The notes below the pieces were generated by a model that had not been told where the DNA came from, did no database searches, and worked only from the letters and a program-made list of their open reading frames with translations. Positions 1 through 7,657 of a stretch of 16,680 bases of DNA are shown piece after piece (positions within the stretch are counted from its first letter, which is position 1; each line of letters begins with the position of its first letter). The DNA comes from Thermomicrobiales bacterium (lineage in GTDB: Bacteria; Chloroflexota; Chloroflexia; Thermomicrobiales; UBA6265), in NCBI GenBank assembly GCA_041390825.1, contig JAWKPF010000055.1, positions 1 through 16,680 of the forward strand. The letters run 5' to 3'. The position numbers and the translations under genes are program-made.

Positions 1-429
1 ACCCAGGACACCTTCGAAAAGGCGTATAAGGCGCTGCCGTCCACGCGGCCCGACTTGGCGTTCAAGTCCTGGCTCTATCGCATCGCGACGAACACCGCCA
101 TTTCAAATGGACGGCGCAAACGGATCATCAAGTGGATCCCGTTTGCGCCGGGCAACGATCCCGCCAGCGATGAGGAGATCGAGGGATCGGTCACGCGCAA
201 GCATGACGTCGAGAAAACGCTGGCCAAGCTGCCACCGCACTACAGCGCAGCGTTGCTGCTGCGCCACTACCAGGGGCTCTCCCTGATCGAAACCGCCGAG
301 GCGCTCGGTATCACCGAAACCGCCTGCAAACTACGACTGTTCCGCGCGCGCAAGGCGTTTGCCGCTGCCTACGGCGGCCCGTCGGCTGGCGATCCGGAAG
401 TTCGGCTCGCCATGGAGAACCCGCAATGA
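1..429 (+). CDS. ECF-type RNA polymerase sigma factor (5' end missing)
   Basis: This is the C-terminal 142 residues of a sigma-70 family ECF sigma factor; the gene begins before the window. The frame is open from base 1. The first visible residues, TQDTFEKAYKAL, followed by FKSWLYRIATNTA, match the end of region 2 (helices 2.3-2.4, promoter melting and -10 recognition). Region 4 follows as LAKLPPHYSAALLLRHYQGLS, then the helix-turn-helix around ETAEALGITETACKLRLFRARK, which reads the -35 element. A TTG at 55 could be taken as a start, but it lies inside conserved region 2 and is not credible. The stop TGA overlaps the ATG of the anti-sigma gene (ATGA at 426-429), so the two are translationally coupled. 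This is the usual arrangement of an ECF sigma factor with its own inhibitor. Target promoters cannot be told from the window. Confidence 0.93.
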   Translation, partial: TQDTFEKAYKALPSTRPDLAFKSWLYRIATNTAISNGRRKRIIKWIPFAPGNDPASDEEIEGSVTRKHDVEKTLAKLPPHYSAALLLRHYQGLSLIETAEALGITETACKLRLFRARKAFAAAYGGPSAGDPEVRLAMENPQ

Positions 430-2804
430 CCGACGGTGTGCGCCGCCTCAGCCATGAAGAAGCCGAGATGCTGATCTCGGCCCGCATGGACGAGCAACTC
501 GATCGTGCCGATAGTCGGGCGCTTCTCGTGCACCTTCAGACGTGCGAATCGTGCCGCGCCTTCGCTGTGCAGTCGGAGGTGCTTGGCCGCGAACTCGCCG
601 CGTTGCCCATGCTGCCGCCGAGCGCGCTGGTCGACCGGCAAATTCGCGAGACGATCGGCAAGGGTCGCAGCCGTTGGTCGCTGTCCTCGCTGATGCCTGC
701 CACCGCTGGCAATAGCGGTTTGCGGGTAGCTGTTGGCGCGCTTGCCATGCTCACGCTGGTTTCCGTCTTCCTGCTGGTCAGAATGGCGGACGATCAAGGC
801 GTCGAAGGACCGTCTATCGATGCTCCGAGTGGGGGAGTGGCGCAGCAACTCGATCTCACCCCCACGGATGCCAACACCGCGCTCGGTGAAACCGCCGGTC
901 CCACCGAAACTGCGCGCCTGGTCGTGCCAAAGACTCCAGAGACCGACTCGACTGAGGTCGGCGCTCCCACGGTGGTGGATGCAAAGCCAACCAGGACAGC
1001 GGGGTCGGCTGACGAACCGGAAACGGTCGAGGTCGAACCGACCAGCACGCTCGATTCGAACTTCGTCTATGCCATCGAGAAGACCAAGACTCCGTCGACT
1101 GAGCAGGACAAGCCGACCGCGACCGCTGGCGAAGAGATCATGTCACCGACCGAGGAGCCGGGCGATGTTTCCATTGCCAGTCTGCCGGTCGACGAGGGCA
1201 CGCCAATCGGCAATGGAATCGGTATGGGCGGTTCAGAGGCAGAATCCCCGGAACCCGAAGAGGCCGCCATCGAGCTGCCCTCTGAATCGCCCACCGTTGC
1301 AGCCGAAACTGCTACCAAGACACCGGCTGAGCCAACGGCTACGGACGAGCCGGCGACGGAGGTCCCACCGACTGAGACGCCAGCACCAACCGAAACAGCA
1401 ACGCCGGTTGAGATATCGGTCGATGCCACCAAATCGGCGCCTGAGCCGACTGAACCGCAGCCGATCGAGACTCCCGAAGTGCTTCAGGTCGAGTCTCCCG
1501 AGGGCACGGCCACCACAGAATCGAGTGCGTCAGACACGCCTGGCAGCGAAGCGGCCACGACACCGTCGGAGCCATTCGGCCAGCCGACGATCGCACCCAT
1601 GGACGGGCAAAGCGGCGACGCGCAGGATACTGGCGACTCGCCTCAGATCGTGTCCAGCGACAACAGCGGCCAGCACGGCAGCGACGAGACCAACGGCTCC
1701 GACAACAGCCACGATGTAGGCACAGCCAACGGAAGCGAAAGCCAATACGCCGGCCAGGGAGGCGATAGTGGTTCGTCGCCACCAATCGTGCCCGTGGGAG
1801 GCACCAGCTCACCCAGTGGAGTAGGCGGCGACACCAGCGCGAATCCCTATGGTGGCGACGCATCAGTGACGTCGGTCGTCCCAACCGTCGACGATTCGCT
1901 CGAACCAATGGGGCTCGACTTGTCGGACACCGTCACCGGCCTCCCATCCGGCACGACCTCTCCACTCGGCCGGCTCGAGTTTTCGCCTGGAATGAATCTC
2001 TATGTCGTTACGGCACCGGATGGCCAACTCGCGGTTGCGAATCTCGACGGAGAACTTGTCGTAACGTTTGGCAATGGTGATCTGCCTGTCTGGTCTGGCG
2101 CAGGGTTGATGTTTAGCTCTCCTGGCAGCACTGGCGCGCGTGTCGGCATTTGGAACAGCGACGGCGGCGAGGTGAACTACGTCGAACCGAGCTCGGACGG
2201 GGCCAGCGACGATGTGCCCATTGGGGGCGATGGGACCACCTTCTATTTCCTGCGAATCTATCAAGGCAGCGGGATCATGGAGCTTCGCTCGGCAGCAATC
2301 GATGGAACGGACAACGGCGTGCTTTGGACATCGAGCGACTATACGCTCGGTGGCGCTCGACCGCTCTATTCCGAGAGCGGCATCTATCTGCCAACCAGCT
2401 CAGAATGGATTTTCGTCGACTGGTCGGGTGCGGAATCTCCCCTGGGTGACAACCCCTACGGCTTCGTCGGACCACCGGTTCTTAGCCCGGGAGGAGGCCT
2501 TATGGCCTATTCCGCAGGCGACCGGGTCGTGGTCGCCTGGACCGATGCCCCGGGTGTTGCGATCGCGAACGCGCCCTTCGACGGCACCGGCGGCTATGCG
2601 TTTGCCACCAGTGGAGAGGAAATCGTGGTCACCGGAGGATCGAGCCTGCACGTCATCTCCTACGAGGGCGATGAACTCGGCACGCTCGAGGGCACGCAAC
2701 CGGTCGGCAGTTGCTATTGGATTGGGGACACGATCTATTACCTGCAAATCGGGGAAGACGCCGCGTTGAAGTCGAACACACTCGCCAACATCCAGGCAGA
2801 GTAG
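426..2804 (+). CDS. Zinc-finger anti-sigma factor with long Thr/Pro-rich linker and propeller-like C-terminal domain
   Basis: A 792-residue predicted single-pass membrane protein that should bind and silence the ECF sigma factor encoded just upstream. The N-terminal cytoplasmic part (about 1-80) carries the zinc-binding anti-sigma signature H36-x3-C40-x2-C43 in a short helical domain. Residues about 99-118 (VAVGALAMLTLVSVFLLV) form one membrane helix. About 120-510 is low complexity, rich in Thr, Pro, Glu and Ser (for example PTETPAPTETATPVE), turning Gly/Ser/Asp-rich near its end; it looks like an extended stalk outside the membrane. Residues about 513-792 contain repeated strand patterns such as LEFSPGMNLYVVTAPDGQL and VLSPGGGLMAYSAGDRVVV, which resemble TolB/WD40-like propeller blades. 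The family's zinc domain is well known; the propeller as an extracytoplasmic sensor is inference. The start is fixed by the 4-base overlap with the sigma gene. Most anti-sigma factors are 200-300 residues, so this one is unusually long. Confidence 0.88.
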   Translation: MTDGVRRLSHEEAEMLISARMDEQLDRADSRALLVHLQTCESCRAFAVQSEVLGRELAALPMLPPSALVDRQIRETIGKGRSRWSLSSLMPATAGNSGLRVAVGALAMLTLVSVFLLVRMADDQGVEGPSIDAPSGGVAQQLDLTPTDANTALGETAGPTETARLVVPKTPETDSTEVGAPTVVDAKPTRTAGSADEPETVEVEPTSTLDSNFVYAIEKTKTPSTEQDKPTATAGEEIMSPTEEPGDVSIASLPVDEGTPIGNGIGMGGSEAESPEPEEAAIELPSESPTVAAETATKTPAEPTATDEPATEVPPTETPAPTETATPVEISVDATKSAPEPTEPQPIETPEVLQVESPEGTATTESSASDTPGSEAATTPSEPFGQPTIAPMDGQSGDAQDTGDSPQIVSSDNSGQHGSDETNGSDNSHDVGTANGSESQYAGQGGDSGSSPPIVPVGGTSSPSGVGGDTSANPYGGDASVTSVVPTVDDSLEPMGLDLSDTVTGLPSGTTSPLGRLEFSPGMNLYVVTAPDGQLAVANLDGELVVTFGNGDLPVWSGAGLMFSSPGSTGARVGIWNSDGGEVNYVEPSSDGASDDVPIGGDGTTFYFLRIYQGSGIMELRSAAIDGTDNGVLWTSSDYTLGGARPLYSESGIYLPTSSEWIFVDWSGAESPLGDNPYGFVGPPVLSPGGGLMAYSAGDRVVVAWTDAPGVAIANAPFDGTGGYAFATSGEEIVVTGGSSLHVISYEGDELGTLEGTQPVGSCYWIGDTIYYLQIGEDAALKSNTLANIQAE

Positions 2805-2886
2805 GACCCGGCACATTCGCCGCCAGGGTTCACTCGGGAAGCGATGGTAGACTGTTTTTCGATCGCGCCCGCACGCGTCTTCCTGG
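2805..2886 (+). promoter_or_regulatory. 82-base gap with a possible extended -10 promoter for the macro/hydrolase pair
   Basis: The gap between the anti-sigma stop and the macro-domain gene contains TGGTAGACT at 2845-2853. This reads as an extended -10 (TGN followed by TAGACT, 4 of 6 matches to TATAAT), about 33 bases before the ATG. I see no matching -35 at normal spacing and no clear hairpin terminator. A short T-run (TTTTT, 2855-2859) follows but has no stem before it. The call is weak; the macro gene could also be read through from upstream. Confidence 0.25.
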
Positions 2887-3486
2887 ATGAGCTGGATGCC
2901 TGAAACAATCGATACGCACCAGGCCCGTTTTGGCCGGATGCGCATTGTCACAACGCTTGGAGAAACCGTCGATCAGCCCGTTCAGGCAGTGATCTACCCG
3001 GCCAATAGCCGGGGAGTCATGGGCACCGGAGCGATAAGCGCAGTTCGGTCGAGCGCCGGGCTGGACGTCGAACGGGAAGCAATGTCAGCAGCGCCCATCG
3101 AACCCGGAGCCGCGATCGTCACCTCGTCAGGACGTCTGGCCGACCGCGGTATCGAAGCCATCATTCACGCGGTCGTGGCCGAGCAGCTCGGTCAGCGGAT
3201 CGAGCGGTCCACGATGCGCCGCGGCATCGCGAGCGCATTGCGTCTTGCCGACGAGCACCGTTTTCGCAGTGTCGCGCTCCCGCTCATGGGTATCGGCGCC
3301 GACGAGAGCGTGGAAGCACGCACGCAAATGATCGAAGCACTTGTCGACGAATCCGTGGCGCACGCCCGCCGCTCCACGACGCGCATCGAACAACTCATCA
3401 TCACGGCCCGGTTCGAAGACGATCTTCCACTCGTCGCCGAGACGCTGACGCGCATGCGCGAACATCGCTGGACCGGACAAGAATGA
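2887..3486 (+). CDS. Macro-domain (ADP-ribose-binding fold) protein, divergent
   Basis: A 199-residue soluble protein, nearly all of it one macro domain. After a short lead, VQAVIYPANSRGVMGTG (about 32-48) aligns with the family's first ligand loop (usually VNAANxxLxGGGG), and AISAVRSSAG follows as the GAIHRAAG helix. IIHAVV is the central strand, and SVALPLMGIGADES (about 128-141) matches the second phosphate loop (usually SIAFPxIGTGxxG). Macro domains bind ADP-ribose or related nucleotides, and some remove ADP-ribose from proteins. Here the first Asn of NAAN is Tyr37, and the Asp used by MacroD hydrolases is not at its usual place, so binding without hydrolysis is more likely (inference). 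ATG at 2896 is an alternative start; neither has a clear ribosome site. Its stop overlaps the next start (ATGA), so it forms a unit with the hydrolase. Confidence 0.8.
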   Translation: MSWMPETIDTHQARFGRMRIVTTLGETVDQPVQAVIYPANSRGVMGTGAISAVRSSAGLDVEREAMSAAPIEPGAAIVTSSGRLADRGIEAIIHAVVAEQLGQRIERSTMRRGIASALRLADEHRFRSVALPLMGIGADESVEARTQMIEALVDESVAHARRSTTRIEQLIITARFEDDLPLVAETLTRMREHRWTGQE

Positions 3487-4910
3487 CCGACAACACCCCC
3501 GAAAACGACGCGATCGAATCGAGCTCCTGGGCGGCACCGCCTCGGTCAGAGCGTTCCTCGCCGTTGAGTCGCCTGCTTGGCGGACGCGGCGGCCCGCGTT
3601 GGATGCGGCCACAGCCGAAAATCGTGCCAGACGACTTTCGCTATCGGCTCGATGCTATGCTCATCCCGCAGTCGACCACCGACCGGGCCCTCGGCGAAGT
3701 GCAGCGAGTCAACGATTGGGTAGGGGCATGGAGCCGGGCGGCGCAGCGATTCCTCTCGGAGTCTCGCCGCGAAGAATCGCAGGGTGACTGGATGCGCGCC
3801 GCTGCGGCCAGGCGCAACGCGTCGATGTGCTACCACGTTGCCAACCTGCTCAGCGACGACGATCCGCGCACCATCCGCACCTTGCGCGCTTCGTCGGTGC
3901 AAGCGTTTTCGCAGTCGATTCCCAAGCTCATCTTCGAGACCCGGCGACTCACGCTTCCCTGGCGTACCCGGGAACTTCAGGCCTATCTCTGCAAACCGGA
4001 AGATGCCGAGCGCCCAATGCCGCTCGTTTGCTTGTTGAACGGCGCGACCACCACCAAAGAGGAACTCCTGCTCTGGACCGCCCGCCTGCGCGACGCTGGA
4101 TTCGCGGTGCTCACGCTCGACTGGCCGGGCACCGGGGAAGCTGCGGGGAACCTGAAACTCTCGAGCCATTGCGACGATATCACCGACGGTATCTATGCGC
4201 TGGCCAAACACGACCGCGATCTGGATGAAGAGTGCATCGCGCTGTTGGGCGTGAGTATCGGCAGCTCGGTCGCCTTGCGCGCCGCCGCGCTCGACCGGCG
4301 CATAGGCGCAGTCATCGCCGTTTCGCCGCCGTTTGAACCGCGATTCTGGGCCGCAAATGTGCCACCCGTCGCCGCGCGCCACCTGGTCGCTCTGGCAGGG
4401 CAGGCAGCCTCGCTGCCCTACGCCTTGCAGGATTTCGGTGTCTCCGACGTGCTGCACCGTATCAAGTGCCCTGTCCTGGTCGTCGGCGCGGCCCAGGATC
4501 GCCTGATCCCCTCGACCGAGGCCATGCACGTTGCGGCCAGTCTGGGAGACCTCGCCACCCTCATCTGGTACGAGCAGTCCGGCCATTGCGCCTACGATCA
4601 GATCGATGACTGGATGGAGGTGGCTTCGCAATGGCTCTTCGGCGCGTTTGGCTTCGAAGAGGAGCCTGATCCCACTCCTGTGGTTGCTCCAATGCCGGCA
4701 GCCGCACCGCCCGAGTCCACCCAGGTGGAGCCTCCCTTCGCCATGACTCCGCGCGACCAGCTCGGACCAGCCCCCTTGTCCCCTTCGGCAGCCGGCAGCA
4801 ATGAACCTCAAGACGTCGTGATCAGCGTCGATCCTGCCGCAATCAGTCGATCGGATGCTCCAGAACCGCCACGCCCAGCCGATTCCGAAGAAGACGACGA
4901 CACGGACTGA
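3483..4910 (+). CDS. Alpha/beta hydrolase, FrsA / pseudooxynicotine-hydrolase-like
   Basis: A 475-residue cytoplasmic protein without signal peptide. Residues about 60-150 form a helical region (VNDWVGAWSRAAQRFLSES, then WMRAAAARRNASMCYHVAN). This resembles the N-terminal helices of the FrsA/DUF1100 and 2,6-dihydroxypseudooxynicotine hydrolase group. The alpha/beta hydrolase core runs from about 165 to 395. The oxyanion region is LLNGATTTKEE, the nucleophile elbow is GVSIGS with Ser258, the acid is Asp339 in GAAQDRLIP, and the base is His368 in EQSGHCAYD, so the triad appears complete. These enzymes cleave esters, amides or C-C bonds; the substrate is not predictable here. The last about 75 residues are a Pro/Ala/Glu-rich tail ending in an acidic run, probably disordered. 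The ATG overlaps the macro gene's stop, suggesting coupled translation and perhaps a shared ADP-ribose or acyl-ester role (speculative). Confidence 0.85.
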   Translation: MTDNTPENDAIESSSWAAPPRSERSSPLSRLLGGRGGPRWMRPQPKIVPDDFRYRLDAMLIPQSTTDRALGEVQRVNDWVGAWSRAAQRFLSESRREESQGDWMRAAAARRNASMCYHVANLLSDDDPRTIRTLRASSVQAFSQSIPKLIFETRRLTLPWRTRELQAYLCKPEDAERPMPLVCLLNGATTTKEELLLWTARLRDAGFAVLTLDWPGTGEAAGNLKLSSHCDDITDGIYALAKHDRDLDEECIALLGVSIGSSVALRAAALDRRIGAVIAVSPPFEPRFWAANVPPVAARHLVALAGQAASLPYALQDFGVSDVLHRIKCPVLVVGAAQDRLIPSTEAMHVAASLGDLATLIWYEQSGHCAYDQIDDWMEVASQWLFGAFGFEEEPDPTPVVAPMPAAAPPESTQVEPPFAMTPRDQLGPAPLSPSAAGSNEPQDVVISVDPAAISRSDAPEPPRPADSEEDDDTD

Positions 4911-5026
4911 ACTGCGCCACTTTCGGGGACCAGCAACAGTTGGTTCCAGGACAACTTGCTGTCGCTCGGACTGACAGTCAAACGGCTCTCGTGATCACCC
5001 GGAGGGCCCTTCGGAGGGAGGGGAGA
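4911..5026. other. Convergent intergenic gap (116 bases)
   Basis: This gap separates the 3' ends of the plus-strand hydrolase gene and the minus-strand VWA operon, so terminators for both would be expected here. The only notable structure is CCGGAGGGCCCTTCGG at 4999-5014, a 16-base near-palindrome (one mismatched pair) centred on GGGCCC. It has no loop of normal size and no T-run on either strand, so I do not call it a terminator. Confidence 0.5.
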
Positions 5027-7657
5027 TCAGGACCGCAGCGGCCTCCGCAAGCGGTCCAGCGCGTTGTAGCGATAGCCCAGCTCCAGCAACACCAGGAGGA
5101 GCCCGAGGCTCAACGGGAACCACCAGACCGCGCGGTAGCTGGCAATGCCGCTACCGTCCATGGGCGGCGCATCGAAGAGCGCGCCGGGATCGTCCAGGGA
5201 AAGGACCCGGCCACCGGTTCGACTGGCCAGTTGCTTCATCAAGTCCGCCGCGCCGGAATCGGGTTTGAGCTCCGCTGACGGCGGGATCGAAAACGTCGAA
5301 AGCGACGCATTGCCCGTTGATCCTTCTCCGGTATCCACAGAGATCTGATACGCCCCGGCCTCCGGATTCTGGACCCGCAACTGCCATTCGCCCGGCGCCG
5401 ACTGATAGGGTTTCAATGGCGCCGATGGCTCACCGCCGGGACCTGTGATCGTGACCGTAGCGTTTGATAGATCGACATAATCCCCGCCATCGCCCGTCGA
5501 CGAAAGGGTGATGAGCGCGTCCGATCCGCTCCGCTCAGAAGTCACTTCCACAGCCCCCCGTTCCGGGTCGGGCAGCGCCCACTGGACCACGTTCTCCCAA
5601 AAGTCGCCATAGCCATCCCAGCTCTGCCAGGTATTGGCGAAATCGACCCCGTCATCGGCGGTCCAGGCCACCACGCGCCCCAGTCCGTATTGCCATTTCG
5701 CCAGCACCGGATCGTCGCGATTGCTCGAAAGCACGAGCTGCGCGCCCGACTTGATCTCGGTATAGTCGTATCCGGCAAGGACCGGCAGATCCTCTGGCGC
5801 GAAACCGTCCATGATCGGACTGGCCATGGTTTGAATGGGTTGGAAGGACCCACGCACCACCGACTGGCTGCCTGCGCTCTGCGCTTCCTGCAAGGTCATT
5901 TGCGGAATGTCTTCTGGCAACACCGCGGGGTAGTAGTGTCCGTCGCCGGCTTCGGCCAGGTACTGCAACAGGTCGGTGTCGGCATCGTCCCCAATCGCGA
6001 TGGTGGAAAGGGTTGTGCCCGACTGCTGCATCTCCTGCACCAGCTTGGTGTAGCTCTCGCGCGTGCCGGTGGACGACTTGCCGTCGGAGAGGAGGACGAT
6101 GTGACGCACATCGGCTTCCGACTTCGAGATTTCGTCGAACCCGATGTCGAGGGCTGGATAGATCTCCGTGCCACCGTCGGACTCGAGTTCGTTGACCGAC
6201 GCGTAGATCCGGTCGCGGTCGTCTTGTCCATCGATGCGGGTCAGCCGCATGATCCATTGCTGTTGGTCGTTGAACGCCAATACCGCGATCTCGTCGCCAT
6301 CGAGCAACGCTCCCGCGGCCAGCTTCACCGCTTCCTTGGCCATCTCGATCTTGGAAATCGACTCCGACGGGTCGAGCGCCATCGATCCCGACTTGTCGAT
6401 GATCAACAGCAAGGCGACACGCTGCCGCTCTTTCCCTTCGGTCACTTTCACATCGACGGGAAGCAGGTCTTCCAGCGGAGTGTTTGCGTAGCCGCCCGGG
6501 CCGAAGGCGCTGGTGCCACCAATCACGATCAGGCCGCGCCCCAGCGTTTTCGTGCTCTGTTCCAGAGCAGCGATCTGGCCAATGGTGAAGTCGCTTGCCG
6601 GCACATTGTCGAGCACGATCGCGTCATAGACTGCGAGTTCCGAAAGCCGCTCAGGAATGCCAACAGGCAGCACCTGAGAGACGTGCACCCCCTGGTCTTC
6701 CAGCTGGTGAATGAGGAAGGAGTTGTCGGCTCCTTCCTGCGAGACAAAGAGCAGGTGCGGAGCATCGCGCACGACCACACCGAACGGCTGCGCGTTGTTT
6801 TCCAGGAACGCGTCTGCCGTGGAGCCGGGATCGAGCTCGATGCGCATCTGGTGGAAACCAGGATCGAGGTCCGCGAGGGTAAAGGTGTAGGTATTGAGCC
6901 CAATGCGGAAATCGACCGCTTGCTCCGCCACATCGTCCTCTCCGACGAAGAGGCGAATCGTGCCGCTCCCTTCCTCGGACGACACCACATTCGCTTGCAC
7001 TGTCATCGATTCGCCGTGCCAGACCTTCTCTGGCGCGGAAACGCTATCGATTCGCAGGTCGCTACTGCCAATGCCGTCGACGGTGAGCACATCGATTTCC
7101 GTATCTTCAGACGCTGCTTGCACCGCCTGTTCCAGGGCAGAACCGGAGTTCTCCGCGCCGTCGGAAATGAGCACGATGCGCCGTGTGTCACCCACTGGCA
7201 GCGTGCGCGCGACCGCCAGCGCCCCGCCAATGTTGGTGGCATCGCTCTCGATCGCTTCGTCTGTTTGCGCATCGAACACCATCGAATCGGCATCGCCGGC
7301 CGGTTGATCGACCAGAGCGTTGCCGCCAAACGTAACGATCGCCGCGCGGTCATCTGACCCAGCGCTGCTCAATGCGCTATTGAGCCAATCGACCACGCTG
7401 GAGGAGGTTCCAGCCGAAAGACTGGCCGATCGGTCGACGACGATCACAGTGGCTGGCGCCGCAGCGCCAGAGGACCAGAGCGGCTCCGCCAGCGCCAGCA
7501 CGAGCAAGGTCAGAGCGGCGGCGCGGAGCCAAATACTCGCCGGGCGCACGCCTTGCTTGCGGCCCATCAGGTAGCCGACCAGCAGCACCAACGGCACGAG
7601 CACGAGAAGCCATAGCCAGCCGGGCCGCGCAAACGTCAGATCGAAGGGGAGATTCAT
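5027..7657 (-). CDS. Membrane protein with two VWA-like domains and glutamine-amidotransferase-like folds
   Basis: An 876-residue protein, last gene of the operon. The frame is open further upstream, but ATG at 7657 is chosen because it overlaps the upstream stop (ATGA) and has AGGAG 7 bases before it. Two N-terminal membrane helices (about 14-32 and 42-58) precede a first VWA-like domain with D75-x-S77-x-S79 in VIVVDRSASLS. About 297-398 is a class I glutamine-amidotransferase-like fold (LLFVSQEG, YDAIVLDNVPASDF, GLIVIGGTSAFGPGGY). A canonical VWA domain follows (about 412-590) with a full metal site: D421-K-S423-G-S425, T497 in DGGTEIYPAL, and D525 in VLLSDGK. Next is the family-typical stretch VLAKWQYGLGRVVAWTADDG with W..W..YGDFW, then a beta domain and a final membrane helix near 840-862. 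VWA domains bind protein partners through a metal ion, outside the membrane here. Exact function is unknown. Confidence 0.88.
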   Translation of the reverse strand: MNLPFDLTFARPGWLWLLVLVPLVLLVGYLMGRKQGVRPASIWLRAAALTLLVLALAEPLWSSGAAAPATVIVVDRSASLSAGTSSSVVDWLNSALSSAGSDDRAAIVTFGGNALVDQPAGDADSMVFDAQTDEAIESDATNIGGALAVARTLPVGDTRRIVLISDGAENSGSALEQAVQAASEDTEIDVLTVDGIGSSDLRIDSVSAPEKVWHGESMTVQANVVSSEEGSGTIRLFVGEDDVAEQAVDFRIGLNTYTFTLADLDPGFHQMRIELDPGSTADAFLENNAQPFGVVVRDAPHLLFVSQEGADNSFLIHQLEDQGVHVSQVLPVGIPERLSELAVYDAIVLDNVPASDFTIGQIAALEQSTKTLGRGLIVIGGTSAFGPGGYANTPLEDLLPVDVKVTEGKERQRVALLLIIDKSGSMALDPSESISKIEMAKEAVKLAAGALLDGDEIAVLAFNDQQQWIMRLTRIDGQDDRDRIYASVNELESDGGTEIYPALDIGFDEISKSEADVRHIVLLSDGKSSTGTRESYTKLVQEMQQSGTTLSTIAIGDDADTDLLQYLAEAGDGHYYPAVLPEDIPQMTLQEAQSAGSQSVVRGSFQPIQTMASPIMDGFAPEDLPVLAGYDYTEIKSGAQLVLSSNRDDPVLAKWQYGLGRVVAWTADDGVDFANTWQSWDGYGDFWENVVQWALPDPERGAVEVTSERSGSDALITLSSTGDGGDYVDLSNATVTITGPGGEPSAPLKPYQSAPGEWQLRVQNPEAGAYQISVDTGEGSTGNASLSTFSIPPSAELKPDSGAADLMKQLASRTGGRVLSLDDPGALFDAPPMDGSGIASYRAVWWFPLSLGLLLVLLELGYRYNALDRLRRPLRS

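Noticed and set aside
733..1719. A 328-codon plus-strand frame inside the anti-sigma gene
   Set aside because: It is an Arg/Pro/Ser-rich out-of-frame reading of the Thr/Pro linker. The zinc finger, membrane helix and propeller-like end are all in the other frame.
4999..5014. A GC-rich near-palindrome as a bidirectional terminator between the convergent genes
   Set aside because: It has no usable loop and no T-run on either strand.
5690..7357. A 555-codon plus-strand frame opposite the double-VWA gene
   Set aside because: Its translation has no domain pattern and it mirrors the well-supported VWA metal-site codons on the other strand.
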